A stretch of DNA of 64,000 nt from Mesorhizobium sp. (GCA_004020545.1 SAQE01000015.1:1-64000), one strand, 5' to 3'; positions 53,877 to 63,125 are shown, numbered from the stretch's first letter. Translations and numbers: made by a program. Notes: generated by a model not told the origin, from the letters alone.

Positions 53877-54973
53877 TTCCTTGCGGGTCCCGTGGCCGGG
53901 TTCTCCGGCAGCGTCGATTTGGAGGGAAACAGCCAGGCGATCGCGCCGGTGGCGACGGCCGAGCAGAGGATGAAGAGATGCAGTGCCAGCGCCACCTGCA
54001 GGCCGTCCTTCACGGCGATGCCGGAATAGAGCAACGCCGCCGCGGCGCCCGCCTCGTAGGTGCCGAAGCCGGCGACGCCCTGCACCGGCAGGATGGCCGC
54101 GGCCTCGGCTCCGACAGCGCCGGGAAAGGCGGTCTGGAAGGAGGTGCCGAGCAGCATCGCGAGCAGCCATCCCTGCACGGCAAGCTTCAGCGTCCAATTG
54201 GCCACTGTCCACCACCAGCCGTAGCGGGAGCGCCCCGTGGCCTCGGTGAAGATGTCGCGCAATTTGCCGAGCTTCGAGACGATGCTGCCGCGATGGGCCC
54301 AGTCATGCGGTGCGCGCGCCCAGCGCGGCAGGTACCAGGCGACGGCAATCAGCGCCGCGATGCCTGCTGCCCGGAGCGCCGGATGGAGGCTCGGCCACAC
54401 CAGGCAGGCAAGCACGCCGACGACAAAGGCATCCTGCAGCCTGAACCACAAGAGCGAGGCGCTGGCGCGCACGATCGAGATGCCGAACACCTGGCGAAGC
54501 AGCAGCGGGAAGGCGGTCTCTCCGCCGCGGAACGGCACCACGTTGATCATGGCGTTGTGGATCAGGATGACGCGCAGGCAGGCGCCGAAGCGGCCGTTCA
54601 CCTCGTCGCGGAATTCGTCGCAAACGCGCAGCGCACGCAGCACATAGGTGACGAACAGCGCCAGCGTCACCGCCGCGAAGGTGCCGGGCGTGATGCTGGC
54701 AAATGCATCGCCGACCATCTTCCAGCGCGAGTCGCTGGCAAGCCATGCCAGCAGCGCCAGGGTGACGATTATCGATACCGCTCGCTTCAACCAATTCTCC
54801 GATGGCGTCCACCGCCGCGTTACGGCAAAATGCTCCGCTTTTCGAGGATGCTCCGCGCGGTCGGGGGCGGTTTGCATCGCCGGTTGCCTTGCCGGTTTCC
54901 TGTCCGGCGTGCGGCCGCCGAAATTCCGGGCCCTGCCTGGTTTGCGGCCCGTTCTACGTCTCCGCTCCATCAA
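53873..54973 (-). CDS. Flippase-like membrane protein (UPF0104/LPG synthase TM family)
   Basis: Up to 366 residues, with about eight hydrophobic segments. Conserved pieces are NAMINVVPFRGGETAFPLLLR and AAAILPVQGVAGFGTYEAGAAAALL, typical of the AglD/lysylphosphatidylglycerol synthase transmembrane domain. It may flip or provide lipid-linked sugars made by the overlapping GT2 gene. A start at 54877 (MQTAPDRAEH) is possible; the Arg-rich N-terminus before it may not be translated. Confidence 0.75.
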   Translation of the reverse strand: MMERRRRTGRKPGRARNFGGRTPDRKPARQPAMQTAPDRAEHPRKAEHFAVTRRWTPSENWLKRAVSIIVTLALLAWLASDSRWKMVGDAFASITPGTFAAVTLALFVTYVLRALRVCDEFRDEVNGRFGACLRVILIHNAMINVVPFRGGETAFPLLLRQVFGISIVRASASLLWFRLQDAFVVGVLACLVWPSLHPALRAAGIAALIAVAWYLPRWARAPHDWAHRGSIVSKLGKLRDIFTEATGRSRYGWWWTVANWTLKLAVQGWLLAMLLGTSFQTAFPGAVGAEAAAILPVQGVAGFGTYEAGAAAALLYSGIAVKDGLQVALALHLFILCSAVATGAIAWLFPSKSTLPENPATGPARK

Positions 54974-55183
54974 GGGCGGCTGATCCTATAGACCAGCGGC
55001 TTGCTCAAATCCACAAGCTTGGCGCGGCCGCGGTCACTGTCCGCAAAGCACTCTTGTTGCCTATGCAACGAAAGGTTGACACCGTTCCTCGGGCGGCCAT
55101 TAATAACACTTGGGGGCGGTAACTGCGATGTTGGGGGAAGACCCAGCCTGGGTGGTGACGCCGGAGAGAAAGGCGACACCGGC

Positions 55184-55759
55184 ATGTTATCGTTCATTGT
55201 GCAGACAGCTCGAAAAATATGGCCATCCGAACCAGCCAGGGGCGTAGGTCGCGATCGATCCGCCCGGATGCTAATCCTCGCCTGCGGGGGGATGGCGCTT
55301 TGCGGCGCCGCTCACGCGGCCGGTGCTCAGGAACCCGCGCCGGCTCAAGCAGTCACCACGCCGACCGCGTTCGAGCTGCAGCTTTTCTATGCGGACCGCA
55401 CCTGGAATTGGGACGACGGAGCCGCCTATTTCGCGCAAGATAGAAAGATGCGGGCCTTTACGTCCAAGCCCGATTCAACGTCCGTTGCCGAGGGCACATG
55501 GCATCTCAGCAACGACGGCAAGATGTGCATGGATCTTGTCTGGCGGTCGACGGCGTCTGCCGCAACGCCCGTTCGCACCTGCTTCAGCCATCGCGTCCAG
55601 AATGGAACCGTCCAGCAGCGCAGGGATCCGGATGGCCGGTGGTACAGCTTCAAGCACGCTTCGGAAGATCCGGCCGACGAGCTCAAGAAGATCCAGGCGG
55701 GTGACACCCGGGACGCGGACTTCGAGAGGACCCGGAAATTGGTCGATTCCAAAAGCTGA
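55184..55759 (+). CDS. Secreted protein, possibly DUF995-like
   Basis: A 191-residue protein with a signal sequence ending AAHAAG. The mature part begins TPTAFELQLFYADRTWNWDDGAAYF and continues with WHLSNDGKMCMDLVW, and CFSHRV. The tryptophan-rich pattern with a beta-sheet-like repeat of GTWHLS recalls DUF995 proteins of rhizobia, whose role is unclear. I chose the ATG at 55184 (GGAGAGAAAGG upstream); the frame opens further upstream at 55001. It is divergent from the flippase gene. Confidence 0.5.
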   Translation: MLSFIVQTARKIWPSEPARGVGRDRSARMLILACGGMALCGAAHAAGAQEPAPAQAVTTPTAFELQLFYADRTWNWDDGAAYFAQDRKMRAFTSKPDSTSVAEGTWHLSNDGKMCMDLVWRSTASAATPVRTCFSHRVQNGTVQQRRDPDGRWYSFKHASEDPADELKKIQAGDTRDADFERTRKLVDSKS

Positions 55760-55766
55760 ACCGCTG

Positions 55767-55873
55767 AAAGCATGTCTCCCGAAAGTGGGATCCGGTTTCG
55801 GGACAAAGACATGCGTAAAATCAAAACCTAAAGCGCGTGGAGCGAATCTGAAAGATCGCGACGCGCCTTAGGC
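55767..55873. repeat. Interspersed two-hairpin repeat, copy B
   Basis: Nearly the same roughly 105-bp sequence as at 8111-8215. It differs by one inserted T in the core (GGGATCCGG), a shorter A-run and a few substitutions, one of which weakens the second stem (GCGCCTTAGG). It lies immediately 3' of the DUF995-like gene. Confidence 0.85.
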
Positions 55874-55905
55874 GGATCAAACCTGGAGGCTCGCTGAGAC
55901 AGCCC

Positions 55906-57042
55906 TCAACCCAGCTCAGCGAGCCCACGTCCCGACACATTACTCACAGGGACGGCTGCCAGCCTCGCGGGCTGGCGTTTTTTCGTGGCGCCCCTTCCGC
56001 GCGGCGCGCCTTTTGCGCGCGAAACGGCGGCGGACGCATTGAAAATCTCTGGTTTCGCAATCGGCCCGAGCCCGAAGAAGGGCGCGGCGGTCCTGACGAT
56101 GGTATCGATGTCGGAGAGTTCGGCCGCGAAGCCCAGCGTCTCGCGCGCCAGGCCGGGGTCGGCGTAAAGCCCGGCCGGATCGCCCGGCCGGCGCGGCTTG
56201 TAGATGACCGGAACCGGCCGTGACGTGATGCGGCCGACAGCTTCGAGGATCTCCTTGATCGAAATGCCCCGGCCGGTGCCGAGATTGACGGCCAGGCTGG
56301 CGCCGCCGGCTTCCAGATGCGTCAATGCCATGAGATGCGCGCGGGCGAGGTCGCTGACATGGATATAGTCGCGCACGCAGGTGCCGTCCGCAGTCTCGTA
56401 GTCGGTACCGAAGATCTCGATCGCCTCGATCATGCCGGACGCCGCCATCAGCACCCTTGGAATGAGATGGGTCTCGGGCGTGTGCCACTCGCCGAGCTCG
56501 CCCTCGGGGTCGGCGCCGCAAGCGTTGAAGTAGCGAAGGATCGCGTATTTCAGCCCGTAGGCAGAGGCATAGTCCTTGATGATCTGTTCGCCCATCAGCT
56601 TGCTGCGGCCGTAGGGGCTGATCGGGTTCTGCGGCGAGGCCTCGCTGATCGGCAGCGCCTCTGGCACGCCATAGGTCGCGCAGCTCGAGGAAAAGATCAC
56701 CTTGTCGATGCCATTGGCCCGCGCCGCATCCAGCACCGCGATCGTGCCGCCGACATTGGTCGCGTAGTAATCCGCCGGCTCGCTGACCGACTCGCCGACA
56801 TAGGCAAGGGCAGCAAAATGAATGATCGCCTGCGGCCTGTGGGCTTCGATTGCCCGCTGCAGTGCATTGCGGCCGCGTATGTCGCCGACGACCAGCGGAC
56901 CCCAGGCGACGGCCGTCTGGTTGCCACGGCTTAAGTTGTCGTAAACCACCGGCAGGTAGCCCGCGGCCGACAGCAGCTTGCAAGTATGGCTGCCGATGAA
57001 GCCGGCGCCACCCGTCACCAGAACGGGGCGGCGGGTCGTCAT
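55906..57042 (-). CDS. galE: UDP-glucose 4-epimerase
   Basis: A 378-residue SDR with [19 protein letters not shown] (catalytic Ser), YGRSK (Tyr144, Lys148) and the GalE-type [14 protein letters not shown]. It makes UDP-galactose for envelope polysaccharide; the rhizobial orthologue is often called exoB. It starts in a 4-bp overlap with the UDP-xylose synthase gene. Residues from about 331 on (ending [12 protein letters not shown]) are a basic extension of about 48 residues beyond the normal length, and they run antisense through a terminator. Confidence 0.9.
   Translation of the reverse strand: MTTRRPVLVTGGAGFIGSHTCKLLSAAGYLPVVYDNLSRGNQTAVAWGPLVVGDIRGRNALQRAIEAHRPQAIIHFAALAYVGESVSEPADYYATNVGGTIAVLDAARANGIDKVIFSSSCATYGVPEALPISEASPQNPISPYGRSKLMGEQIIKDYASAYGLKYAILRYFNACGADPEGELGEWHTPETHLIPRVLMAASGMIEAIEIFGTDYETADGTCVRDYIHVSDLARAHLMALTHLEAGGASLAVNLGTGRGISIKEILEAVGRITSRPVPVIYKPRRPGDPAGLYADPGLARETLGFAAELSDIDTIVRTAAPFFGLGPIAKPEIFNASAAVSRAKGAPRGRGATKKRQPARLAAVPVSNVSGRGLAELG
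55958..55983 (+). terminator. Rho-independent terminator inside the 3' end of galE, opposite strand
   Basis: GCCAGCC / GGCTGGC stem with a 5-base loop, followed by G and six T on the plus strand. It would end transcripts of the DUF995-like gene after the repeat element. It lies inside the C-terminal extension of the convergent galE frame. Confidence 0.8.
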
Positions 57043-58100
57043 GCCGTTGCCTCCCTGACGGAAGACGCGTGGACTCTGCGCGGGACAACAGGCCGGCGGC
57101 CGCCCAGCAGGGTTTCGAAATACGCCGTGGTATGGGCGAGGCCTTCGCTCAGGGCGACCTTAGGCTCCCAGCCGAGATGCTGTCTGGCGAATGAAATGTC
57201 GGGCTTGCGCTGCCTGGGGTCGTCGACGGGCAGCGGCCGGTGCACGATGCGCGAGCGCGAATTCGTATAGTCGATGACCAACTCGGCCAATTCCATGATG
57301 GTGAACTCGACCGGGTTGCCGAGATTGACCGGGTGCAGCGGCGCCACCGGGGCATTCATCAGGCGCAAGAAGCCCTCGACCAGGTCGTCGACGAAGCAGA
57401 AGGAGCGCGTCTGCGTGCCGCTGCCATAGACGGTGATATCGTCGCCACGCAGCGCCTGGACGATGAAGTTCGACACCACGCGGCCGTCATCGGGCTGCAT
57501 GCGCGGACCATAGGTGTTGAAGATGCGCGCTACGCGGACATCGATGCCGTATGTCCTCGAATAGTCGAAGAACAGGGTCTCGGCCGAACGCTTGCCCTCG
57601 TCGTAACAGGAGCGCGGGCCGTGCGTGTTGACGTTGCCGAAATAGCTTTCCGGCTGCGGGTGCACCAGCGGATCGCCATAGACTTCGGAGGTGGAAGCCT
57701 GGAAGATCTTGGCCTTGTGGCGCCTGGCGAGCTCCAAAAGGTTGATCGAGCCGATCACGCTGGTCTTGAACGTATGGATCGGATCGGCCTGATAGTGCGG
57801 CGGAGAAGCGGGGCAGGCGAGGTTGTAGATTTCGTCGACCGCGAAGTCCGCCGGCAGTTGGTCGACGATGTCGTGCTTGATGCAGGTGAAGGAGGCATCG
57901 CGCGCCATGGCGGCGAGATTGTGTCTCTTGCCGGTGTGGAAATTGTCCAGCGCGATCACCTCATATCCGTCGGATATGAGCCTTTGACACAAATGAGAAC
58001 CTAAAAATCCCGCTCCGCCGGCGACCAGCGCGCGACCGCGATCGGCACGCTTCCGTCCCGGCTTGGTGTCTAGCTTAAGAACCTTGATGACCCTGCCCAT
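57039..58100 (-). CDS. UDP-glucuronate decarboxylase (UDP-xylose synthase)
   Basis: A 353-residue SDR of the UXS type. It has [13 protein letters not shown], the hallmark [21 protein letters not shown], catalytic YDEGKR and [10 protein letters not shown]. It converts UDP-glucuronate to UDP-xylose. The start is uncertain: I chose the Met at 58100 just before [12 protein letters not shown]; Mets at 58121 and 58124 are alternatives. It pairs with galE by a 4-bp overlap. Confidence 0.9.
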   Translation of the reverse strand: MGRVIKVLKLDTKPGRKRADRGRALVAGGAGFLGSHLCQRLISDGYEVIALDNFHTGKRHNLAAMARDASFTCIKHDIVDQLPADFAVDEIYNLACPASPPHYQADPIHTFKTSVIGSINLLELARRHKAKIFQASTSEVYGDPLVHPQPESYFGNVNTHGPRSCYDEGKRSAETLFFDYSRTYGIDVRVARIFNTYGPRMQPDDGRVVSNFIVQALRGDDITVYGSGTQTRSFCFVDDLVEGFLRLMNAPVAPLHPVNLGNPVEFTIMELAELVIDYTNSRSRIVHRPLPVDDPRQRKPDISFARQHLGWEPKVALSEGLAHTTAYFETLLGGRRPVVPRRVHASSVREATA

Positions 58101-59008
58101 GGCGCCCACATCCCCGCACATCATCGATCCGGGCCGGGGCAACGGCGTTGCCCGACCAGGCCAAATCACGGCGATCCCTCCGCATGCGCGGAATCGCCAC
58201 AACCGATGTGTTTTTTCTGAGTTCGCGGGGTCGTTGCCGTACGGCTATTTGCTGCCGCTCAGCGTCCCTTTGCCCCTAAAGTCGCGATCCACGATTATGG
58301 TTGCCACCACCGCGGACTGCTCGCCCAAATTGCACACCCAACACATACAAAGATATACCTGTGCACGGTGTAGTCAACTAAATTAGCATTCTGTTTACCT
58401 TGCACGTTTGTGATTGGTTAATCATCAGCCGGCCGCCGGGTGGTTGTCCGTAGGCTCGGCGCGGTTCGGCCTTGCCGGTGTTCGCGTGGTAATGAGCCAA
58501 GTGCCCGCAGCGCGGCGAAAGCTTGTCGAATGACAACAGTGAAAACCTCAAGGTGTGCGCCCGGAAGCGCCATCCGTTCTAGTCTTTCAGGTTCGGAAGT
58601 TGCTTTATGTTGCTCTTCGATCTTCCGATTCTCCGAAGAACAGGCCCGTGAAGAGGAGGAGTAGTGGGGCGCGGTTGCTGCCGAAGCCGGTTCAGTCGCA
58701 AATAGGCACGCGCCTTCAGGACAGCGGAATCCAGGCGCCGCGGCGAGGAAGGATGGACGGCGCTCTTGCCGCTCGGGCATTGCGATGTGATTTCAAGCTC
58801 CTCGCAAGGGCGCCACCACTTGGAAGTGCAGAGAAAAGAAATACGATTTCAGCAATACAGGATGATGGCCGGATCTCCGGAAACGCTCGGTCGGCCCGCT
58901 GAGCGGCGGCATCGCGGCCGTCGCAAGACGACTACGACCGCAGGCGTTTCAGCAACGGACGCGGCCTGCGATTTCGCGGGCCACGTCCTTGCGTTGGTGG
59001 CTCCGGCA
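58101..59008. other. Long intergenic region, no confident gene
   Basis: About 900 bp between the UDP-xylose synthase and the AhpD-like gene. The part 58280-58420 is AT-rich and probably holds the promoter of the xylose synthase-galE pair; a TTGACT hexamer lies on the minus strand near 58371-58376 without a well-spaced -10. Short frames at 58418-58780 (minus) and 58440-58664 (plus) are Arg/Ser/Pro-rich, overlap each other antisense, and lack any recognisable fold. Confidence 0.6.
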
Positions 59009-59482
59009 TCACTCCCCGCCCATATCCTTCTTGAACTGGGCGAGATCGACCTGCATGCCGTTGAAGATGGTGCTCCAGTGGCGGGTGAGCGCCGCCATGG
59101 CGACGGCCTCCTGGATTTCTTCGCCGGTGGCGCCGGCGCGTTTGGCGTTCTCGGTGTCCGACCAGATGCAGTAGCTGCAGGGGATTTGTGCCGCGACCGC
59201 CAGCGAGATCAGCGCCTTCACCTTCGGCGGCAGCGCCGTCTTGTCGCTGAGCTCGATGGCCTTGACCTCGGCCCAGGCGCCGGGCAGACCGGCTTTCGGC
59301 AACTGCTTCACGAAGCCGGGCACGCTGCCCATCGTCGACTGGATATCCTTGATGGCGGCGTCATAGTCGTCGGCCTGGGCCGGCGCCGAGGTCAACATGG
59401 CCGCGAGCGCGCCGGCGGCGGCGATGAGGCAAGCGGAACGAAGGCGGGAATGCGCATTTGAGACGACGCGAGAGACTGACAT
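59009..59482 (-). CDS. Periplasmic AhpD/carboxymuconolactone decarboxylase-like protein
   Basis: A 157-residue protein with a signal peptide ending APAQA. The AhpD-like domain contains the redox pair PCSYC (Cys102, Cys105) and ENAKRAGATGEEIQEAV. The usual His four residues after the second Cys is Asp109 here. It may act as a thiol peroxidase-type protein in the periplasm. AGAGGAG precedes the ATG. Divergent from a TetR regulator that probably controls it. Confidence 0.8.
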   Translation of the reverse strand: MSVSRVVSNAHSRLRSACLIAAAGALAAMLTSAPAQADDYDAAIKDIQSTMGSVPGFVKQLPKAGLPGAWAEVKAIELSDKTALPPKVKALISLAVAAQIPCSYCIWSDTENAKRAGATGEEIQEAVAMAALTRHWSTIFNGMQVDLAQFKKDMGGE

Positions 59483-59507
59483 GGTTTTCTCCTCTGGCTT
59501 TTGTTAG

Positions 59508-59522
59508 CCTTACGGTGTAAGG
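59508..59522. promoter_or_regulatory. TetR-type operator O1
   Basis: CCTTAC-GGT-GTAAGG inverted repeat in the divergent AhpD-like/TetR region, 26 bp upstream of the AhpD-like ATG. It matches the second site 30 bp away. Confidence 0.75.
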
Positions 59523-59537
59523 TGTTTGGAAAATGAA

Positions 59538-59551
59538 CCTTACAGTGTAAG
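59538..59551. promoter_or_regulatory. TetR-type operator O2
   Basis: CCTTAC-AGT-GTAAG, the same half-sites as at 59508, 15 bp upstream of the TetR ATG. Two sites 30 bp apart suggest binding on one helix face and repression of both genes. Confidence 0.75.
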
Positions 59552-59566
59552 TTGTCAAGTGACGCC

Positions 59567-60262
59567 ATGGACTCATCGATCAAAAAAAAGCGAACCCGCG
59601 GCCGGCTGTCCCGCGAGATGATCGAGGACGCCGCATTCGAGGTGATCGAGAGGGAAGGGCTCTCCGGCTTTTCGATGCGCAAGCTTGCCGCCGCGCTCGG
59701 CTGCGAGGCGATGAGCATCTACCATCACTTCCCTTCGCAGGCGCATCTCTACGAGGCGCTGGTCGACCGGCAGATGAGCCGGCTCGTGATCCCCGATGAC
59801 AGCCTGCCCTGGCGCGAGCGGGCCCGTATCGGCATGCAGGAATTCCGCCGCGTCGCGACCGAGCATCCGGCCTTCGCGCCGTTCATCGTCGTCTACCGCA
59901 TGAACTCGCCGCCCTGTCTTGCCAAGCTCAACGCCATCATCGGCCTGTTCGAGGACGGCGGCTTCGGACCCGAGCTCAGCGCCCGCCTGTTCCGCGCCGC
60001 CGGCTACTATCTGACGGGCGCCATCCTCGACGAGACCGCCGGCTACGCCAAGGGGCCATCGGCGGTCACCACGGTCAGCGACGAAGAATTGGCGCGCGAT
60101 TACCCAAGTGTCGTGGCGGCCGGCGCCTATTTCGGCACGAGCGGTTTCGACAAGACTTTCGAGCTTGGCCTGGAGATGTTTCTGGACGAGATGGAGCGGA
60201 TTCGCGACGCTGCCCGGGGCGAGGCCGCCAAAAGTGGCGATCGCGCCCGGAAAAAATCGTAA
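59567..60262 (+). CDS. TetR family transcriptional regulator
   Basis: A 231-residue protein. The N-terminal DNA-binding domain RLSREMIEDAAFEVIEREGLSGFSMRKLAAALG with MSIYHHFPSQAHLYEAL is typical of TetR. The C-terminal ligand domain resembles the TetR_C tetracycline-repressor class. The ATG at 59567 was chosen over an upstream TTG at 59552 that lies in the operator. It likely represses itself and the AhpD-like gene. Confidence 0.92.
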   Translation: MDSSIKKKRTRGRLSREMIEDAAFEVIEREGLSGFSMRKLAAALGCEAMSIYHHFPSQAHLYEALVDRQMSRLVIPDDSLPWRERARIGMQEFRRVATEHPAFAPFIVVYRMNSPPCLAKLNAIIGLFEDGGFGPELSARLFRAAGYYLTGAILDETAGYAKGPSAVTTVSDEELARDYPSVVAAGAYFGTSGFDKTFELGLEMFLDEMERIRDAARGEAAKSGDRARKKS

Positions 60263-60274
60263 CCAGGGCTTTCA

Positions 60275-60898
60275 ATGCGCTTCCTATCGGTTCTCGTCCT
60301 CATCGCCGGCGCCGCAATCGGCGTCTTCTATCCCTGGGCGATGAGCAATTTCTCCGGCCATGCGATCGGTACTTACAGGGTCTACGAGGGCGGCCGCTTC
60401 CGGTCGGCGACGGTGCGGCTGGCGGCAAGCGATGCGCCCGTGCGGGTGCTGGTCGACCTCACCGCGCGGGCTGAGCGCGTCGCCTCGCAGCAGCGCACCG
60501 TGCTGACGCTGACCGCGGCAAGCGGCGGCCGCACGGCGCTTGCCTCGACATTGTCCTTCAACCACACCGACAATCCGCGCCAGGTGAGCCCGCAACTGCC
60601 CGACAAGATCTTTCGCGACGAGGCCGGCGTGATCGAGACGGTCGCACCGGGCGCCTATGTCTTCACCGTTGGTCCGGGCGATGCCGACGGCATCGACATG
60701 CGCGCCGTCGATCTGATCCTGCGCGCCGGCACCGGTTCGATCGACGAGAGGGCGCGGCCGGCCGGCTATGGGCTGATGGGCATCGGCCTGGCCGGGCTGG
60801 TGCTGTCGCTGGTCTTTGGGCGTCGCAACAAGCCGCCGCAGAACCCGAACTCGCAGCCGCCACCACCGCGCTGGGGCCGCGGCGGTTCGCCGAGATGA
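60275..60898 (+). CDS. Hypothetical membrane protein
   Basis: A 207-residue protein with a transmembrane helix at each end (MRFLSVLVLIAGAAIGVFYPW, and LMGIGLAGLVLSLVFG near residue 170). The periplasmic middle is beta-rich, and the cytoplasmic tail is Pro/Arg-rich. No known family is recognised. It starts 12 bp after the TetR gene and ends 7 bp before rlmJ, so it is probably cotranscribed with one of them. Confidence 0.7.
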   Translation: MRFLSVLVLIAGAAIGVFYPWAMSNFSGHAIGTYRVYEGGRFRSATVRLAASDAPVRVLVDLTARAERVASQQRTVLTLTAASGGRTALASTLSFNHTDNPRQVSPQLPDKIFRDEAGVIETVAPGAYVFTVGPGDADGIDMRAVDLILRAGTGSIDERARPAGYGLMGIGLAGLVLSLVFGRRNKPPQNPNSQPPPPRWGRGGSPR

Positions 60899-60905
60899 GG
60901 ACGGC

Positions 60906-61754
60906 ATGAACTACCGCCACGCCTATCACGCCGGCAATTTCGCCGACGTCGTCAAGCATGCCGTGCTCAGCCGTCTGGTCGAGTATCTGAAGCAGAAGGA
61001 CAAGGCTTTCCGCGTCATCGACACCCACGCCGGCATCGGCCGCTACGACCTCGCCTCCGTCGAGTCCGGCAAGACCGGCGAATGGCAGGGCGGCGTCGGC
61101 CGGCTGTTCGAGGCCACGCTCGAGCCTCGGGCGGCAGCGCTCCTTCGGCCCTATCTGGAAGCGGTGCGCGCGGAAAATCCCGGCGGCGGCCTTGGTCGCT
61201 ATCCCGGCTCGCCGCTGATCGTGCGCCACCTCCTGCGCAACCAGGACCGGTTGACCGCGATCGAGCTCCACCCTCAGGATGCGGCGCGATTGAAATCCGT
61301 CTTTGCCGGCGACTTCCAGGCAAGGGTGATCGAGCTCGACGGCTGGCTGGCGCTCGGCGCGCATCTGCCGCCGAAGGAGAAGCGCGGCCTGGTCCTCGTC
61401 GATCCGCCCTTCGAGGAAGAGGGTGAGTTCCAGCGCCTCGTCGAGAACCTGCGCCGTGCACACCGGCGCTGGCCGGGCGGCATCTACGCGCTCTGGTATC
61501 CGATCAAGGACCGCAAGGCGGTCGCCGCCTTCCGCGCGGCGCTGAAGGAGACAGGCATCCCAAAACTGCTCGACATCGGCTTCGAGATCCGGCCGATCTC
61601 CAGCGAGCCCAGCCTGGATGGCAGCGGCCTGGTGGTCGTCAATCCGCCCTTCACGCTGGAGGGCGAATTGCGGGTGCTGCTGCCGGCCCTGCACAAGGTG
61701 CTGGCCGTCGAGCAGCCGTCGCGCTGGACGATCGAGTGGCTGGCCGGCGAATAA
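60906..61754 (+). CDS. rlmJ: 23S rRNA (adenine2030-N6)-methyltransferase
   Basis: A 282-residue protein beginning MNYRHAYHAGNFADVVKHAVL, diagnostic of RlmJ. DTHAGIGRYDL and the catalytic VLVDPPFEEEGEF (DPPF) follow, with NPPFTLEGELRVLLP at the end. It methylates A2030 of 23S rRNA using SAM. The ATG at 60906 is fixed by the family N-terminus. Confidence 0.95.
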   Translation: MNYRHAYHAGNFADVVKHAVLSRLVEYLKQKDKAFRVIDTHAGIGRYDLASVESGKTGEWQGGVGRLFEATLEPRAAALLRPYLEAVRAENPGGGLGRYPGSPLIVRHLLRNQDRLTAIELHPQDAARLKSVFAGDFQARVIELDGWLALGAHLPPKEKRGLVLVDPPFEEEGEFQRLVENLRRAHRRWPGGIYALWYPIKDRKAVAAFRAALKETGIPKLLDIGFEIRPISSEPSLDGSGLVVVNPPFTLEGELRVLLPALHKVLAVEQPSRWTIEWLAGE

Positions 61755-61772
61755 GCTCGCGCGAAGATTGAG

Positions 61773-62528
61773 CTATGTCAGTGCCGATGGCGTGATCCCC
61801 GTCAGTCGCCGGCTTTCGCGGATCAGATGCGCCTGGTCGGCATAGCCGGCCTCGATGGCGAGCACGGCGGTCGAGGCATCGCCGGCTTTCCCGCGCAGGC
61901 GTCGGAAGCGGTGGAAGCGCAAAATGCGGTCGAGCGTTTTCGGGCCATAGCCGAAGGCGCTCTCGAAGCGACGCCTCAGCGTCCGCTCGCTCATATGCAG
62001 ATGGCGCTGCAGGAAAGGAACCAAGGGCGTCTCCGGCGGCAGTCCTTCGTCGATAGCGTCAAAGGCTCTGCCCATCAGCGGATCGAGCGCATCGCGCCCT
62101 TGTGTGTGCATGCCGACCGTCTCTTCCAGTTGCCGCACCATGACGTCGAGGTCTGGCACGGCCTTGATGCGGTCGGACAGCGCCCGGGCGCGCGTGCCCC
62201 AGAGCACGCCAAGGTCGAGGCGTTCGCCGACGATCTCGCTGGCCGGCACGCCGAGCCAGCCGGCGGCGGCTCCCGGCCGGAAGCGGAAGCCGACGATCAC
62301 CGCGCCGGAGGATGGCCTTTCGATCTGAGGCTCCTTGTCCGGACCGGCGATGCGGAACCGGCCGTCGATCCATTGCAGGTCGATGGTTGCGTCGGGTGTG
62401 ATCACGATCGGCGGGACAGCCTGATGATCCATGCGATGCACCCAGAGCGCGGAAAAGGCGCCAGCCAGGCCTCGGGCTACGGGCCGCTCCCGAAAGAAGC
62501 CGGTAGTCTGCGCCAGAACCGGTTCCAT
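61773..62528 (-). CDS. AraC-type helix-turn-helix regulator
   Basis: A 251-residue protein. The N-terminal sensor domain contains PPIVITPDATIDLQWIDG and GFRFRPGAAAGWLGVPASEI, the DUF6597-like form. The C-terminal AraC domain has MSERTLRRRFESAFGYGPKTLDRILRF and AGYADQAHLIRESRRLTG. The start at 62528 is chosen because GGAGAAGAA directly precedes it. Convergent with rlmJ and divergent from the VOC gene, which it probably regulates. Confidence 0.85.
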   Translation of the reverse strand: MEPVLAQTTGFFRERPVARGLAGAFSALWVHRMDHQAVPPIVITPDATIDLQWIDGRFRIAGPDKEPQIERPSSGAVIVGFRFRPGAAAGWLGVPASEIVGERLDLGVLWGTRARALSDRIKAVPDLDVMVRQLEETVGMHTQGRDALDPLMGRAFDAIDEGLPPETPLVPFLQRHLHMSERTLRRRFESAFGYGPKTLDRILRFHRFRRLRGKAGDASTAVLAIEAGYADQAHLIRESRRLTGITPSALT

Positions 62529-62702
62529 TTCTTCTCCGATCTGCTCCGCCCGGATCGGTGCGACGGTCATTTTGGCCGAAATCTTCAATGCCGGCCGCGT
62601 CGTTCGTGGCAAAACGAATGCAGCTTTACAGCGCTTCATGCGCTTCTATCAGACCGCGTCCGTTTCCGAATGTGGTCCCGAATATAGAAAGGAGTGAGAG
62701 AA

Positions 62703-63125
62703 ATGAAAGCTCGCATCACCGTCGTCACGCTTGGCGTCGACGATCTGGAAGCGTCGCTCAAATTCTACCGCGACGGCCTGGGCTTGCCGACCGAGGGCAT
62801 CATCGGCCGCGAGTTCGAGCACGGCGCCGTCGCCTTCTTCGAGCTCGCAGGTGGCTTGAAGTTCGCCATCTTCGAGCGCTCGAGCATCGCCCACGACGCC
62901 ACGGTGCCACAGAGCGGCCGCAGCCCCACCGAGTTAACCATCGGCCACAATGTGGCCAGCGAAGCCGAGGTCGACGCCGTGATGGCAGAGGCCATCAAGG
63001 CCGGCGCGCGCGTGGTCAAGCCGGCTCAAAAGACCTTCTGGGGCGGCTATGCCGGCTATTTCCAGGACCCCGACGATCATCTCTGGGAGGTCGTCTACAA
63101 CCCCGCTTTCATCCCCGAGGACTAG
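62703..63125 (+). CDS. VOC (glyoxalase/bleomycin resistance) family protein
   Basis: A 140-residue protein with two beta-alpha-beta-beta-beta modules: ARITVVTLGVDDLEASLKFY..GLPTEG and FWGGYAGYFQDPDDHLWEVVYNP. This is the typical vicinal oxygen chelate fold with C-terminal Asp/His/Glu metal-binding candidates. Substrate unknown. AAAGGAG precedes the ATG at 62703. First of a two-gene unit divergent from an AraC-type regulator. Confidence 0.85.
   Translation: MKARITVVTLGVDDLEASLKFYRDGLGLPTEGIIGREFEHGAVAFFELAGGLKFAIFERSSIAHDATVPQSGRSPTELTIGHNVASEAEVDAVMAEAIKAGARVVKPAQKTFWGGYAGYFQDPDDHLWEVVYNPAFIPED

Noticed and set aside
58418-58780. 120-codon minus-strand frame and overlapping plus-strand frames in the 58.4-58.9 kb gap
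   Set aside because: Composition is Arg/Ser/Pro-rich, several frames are open at once, no ribosome site is convincing, and no domain is recognisable.
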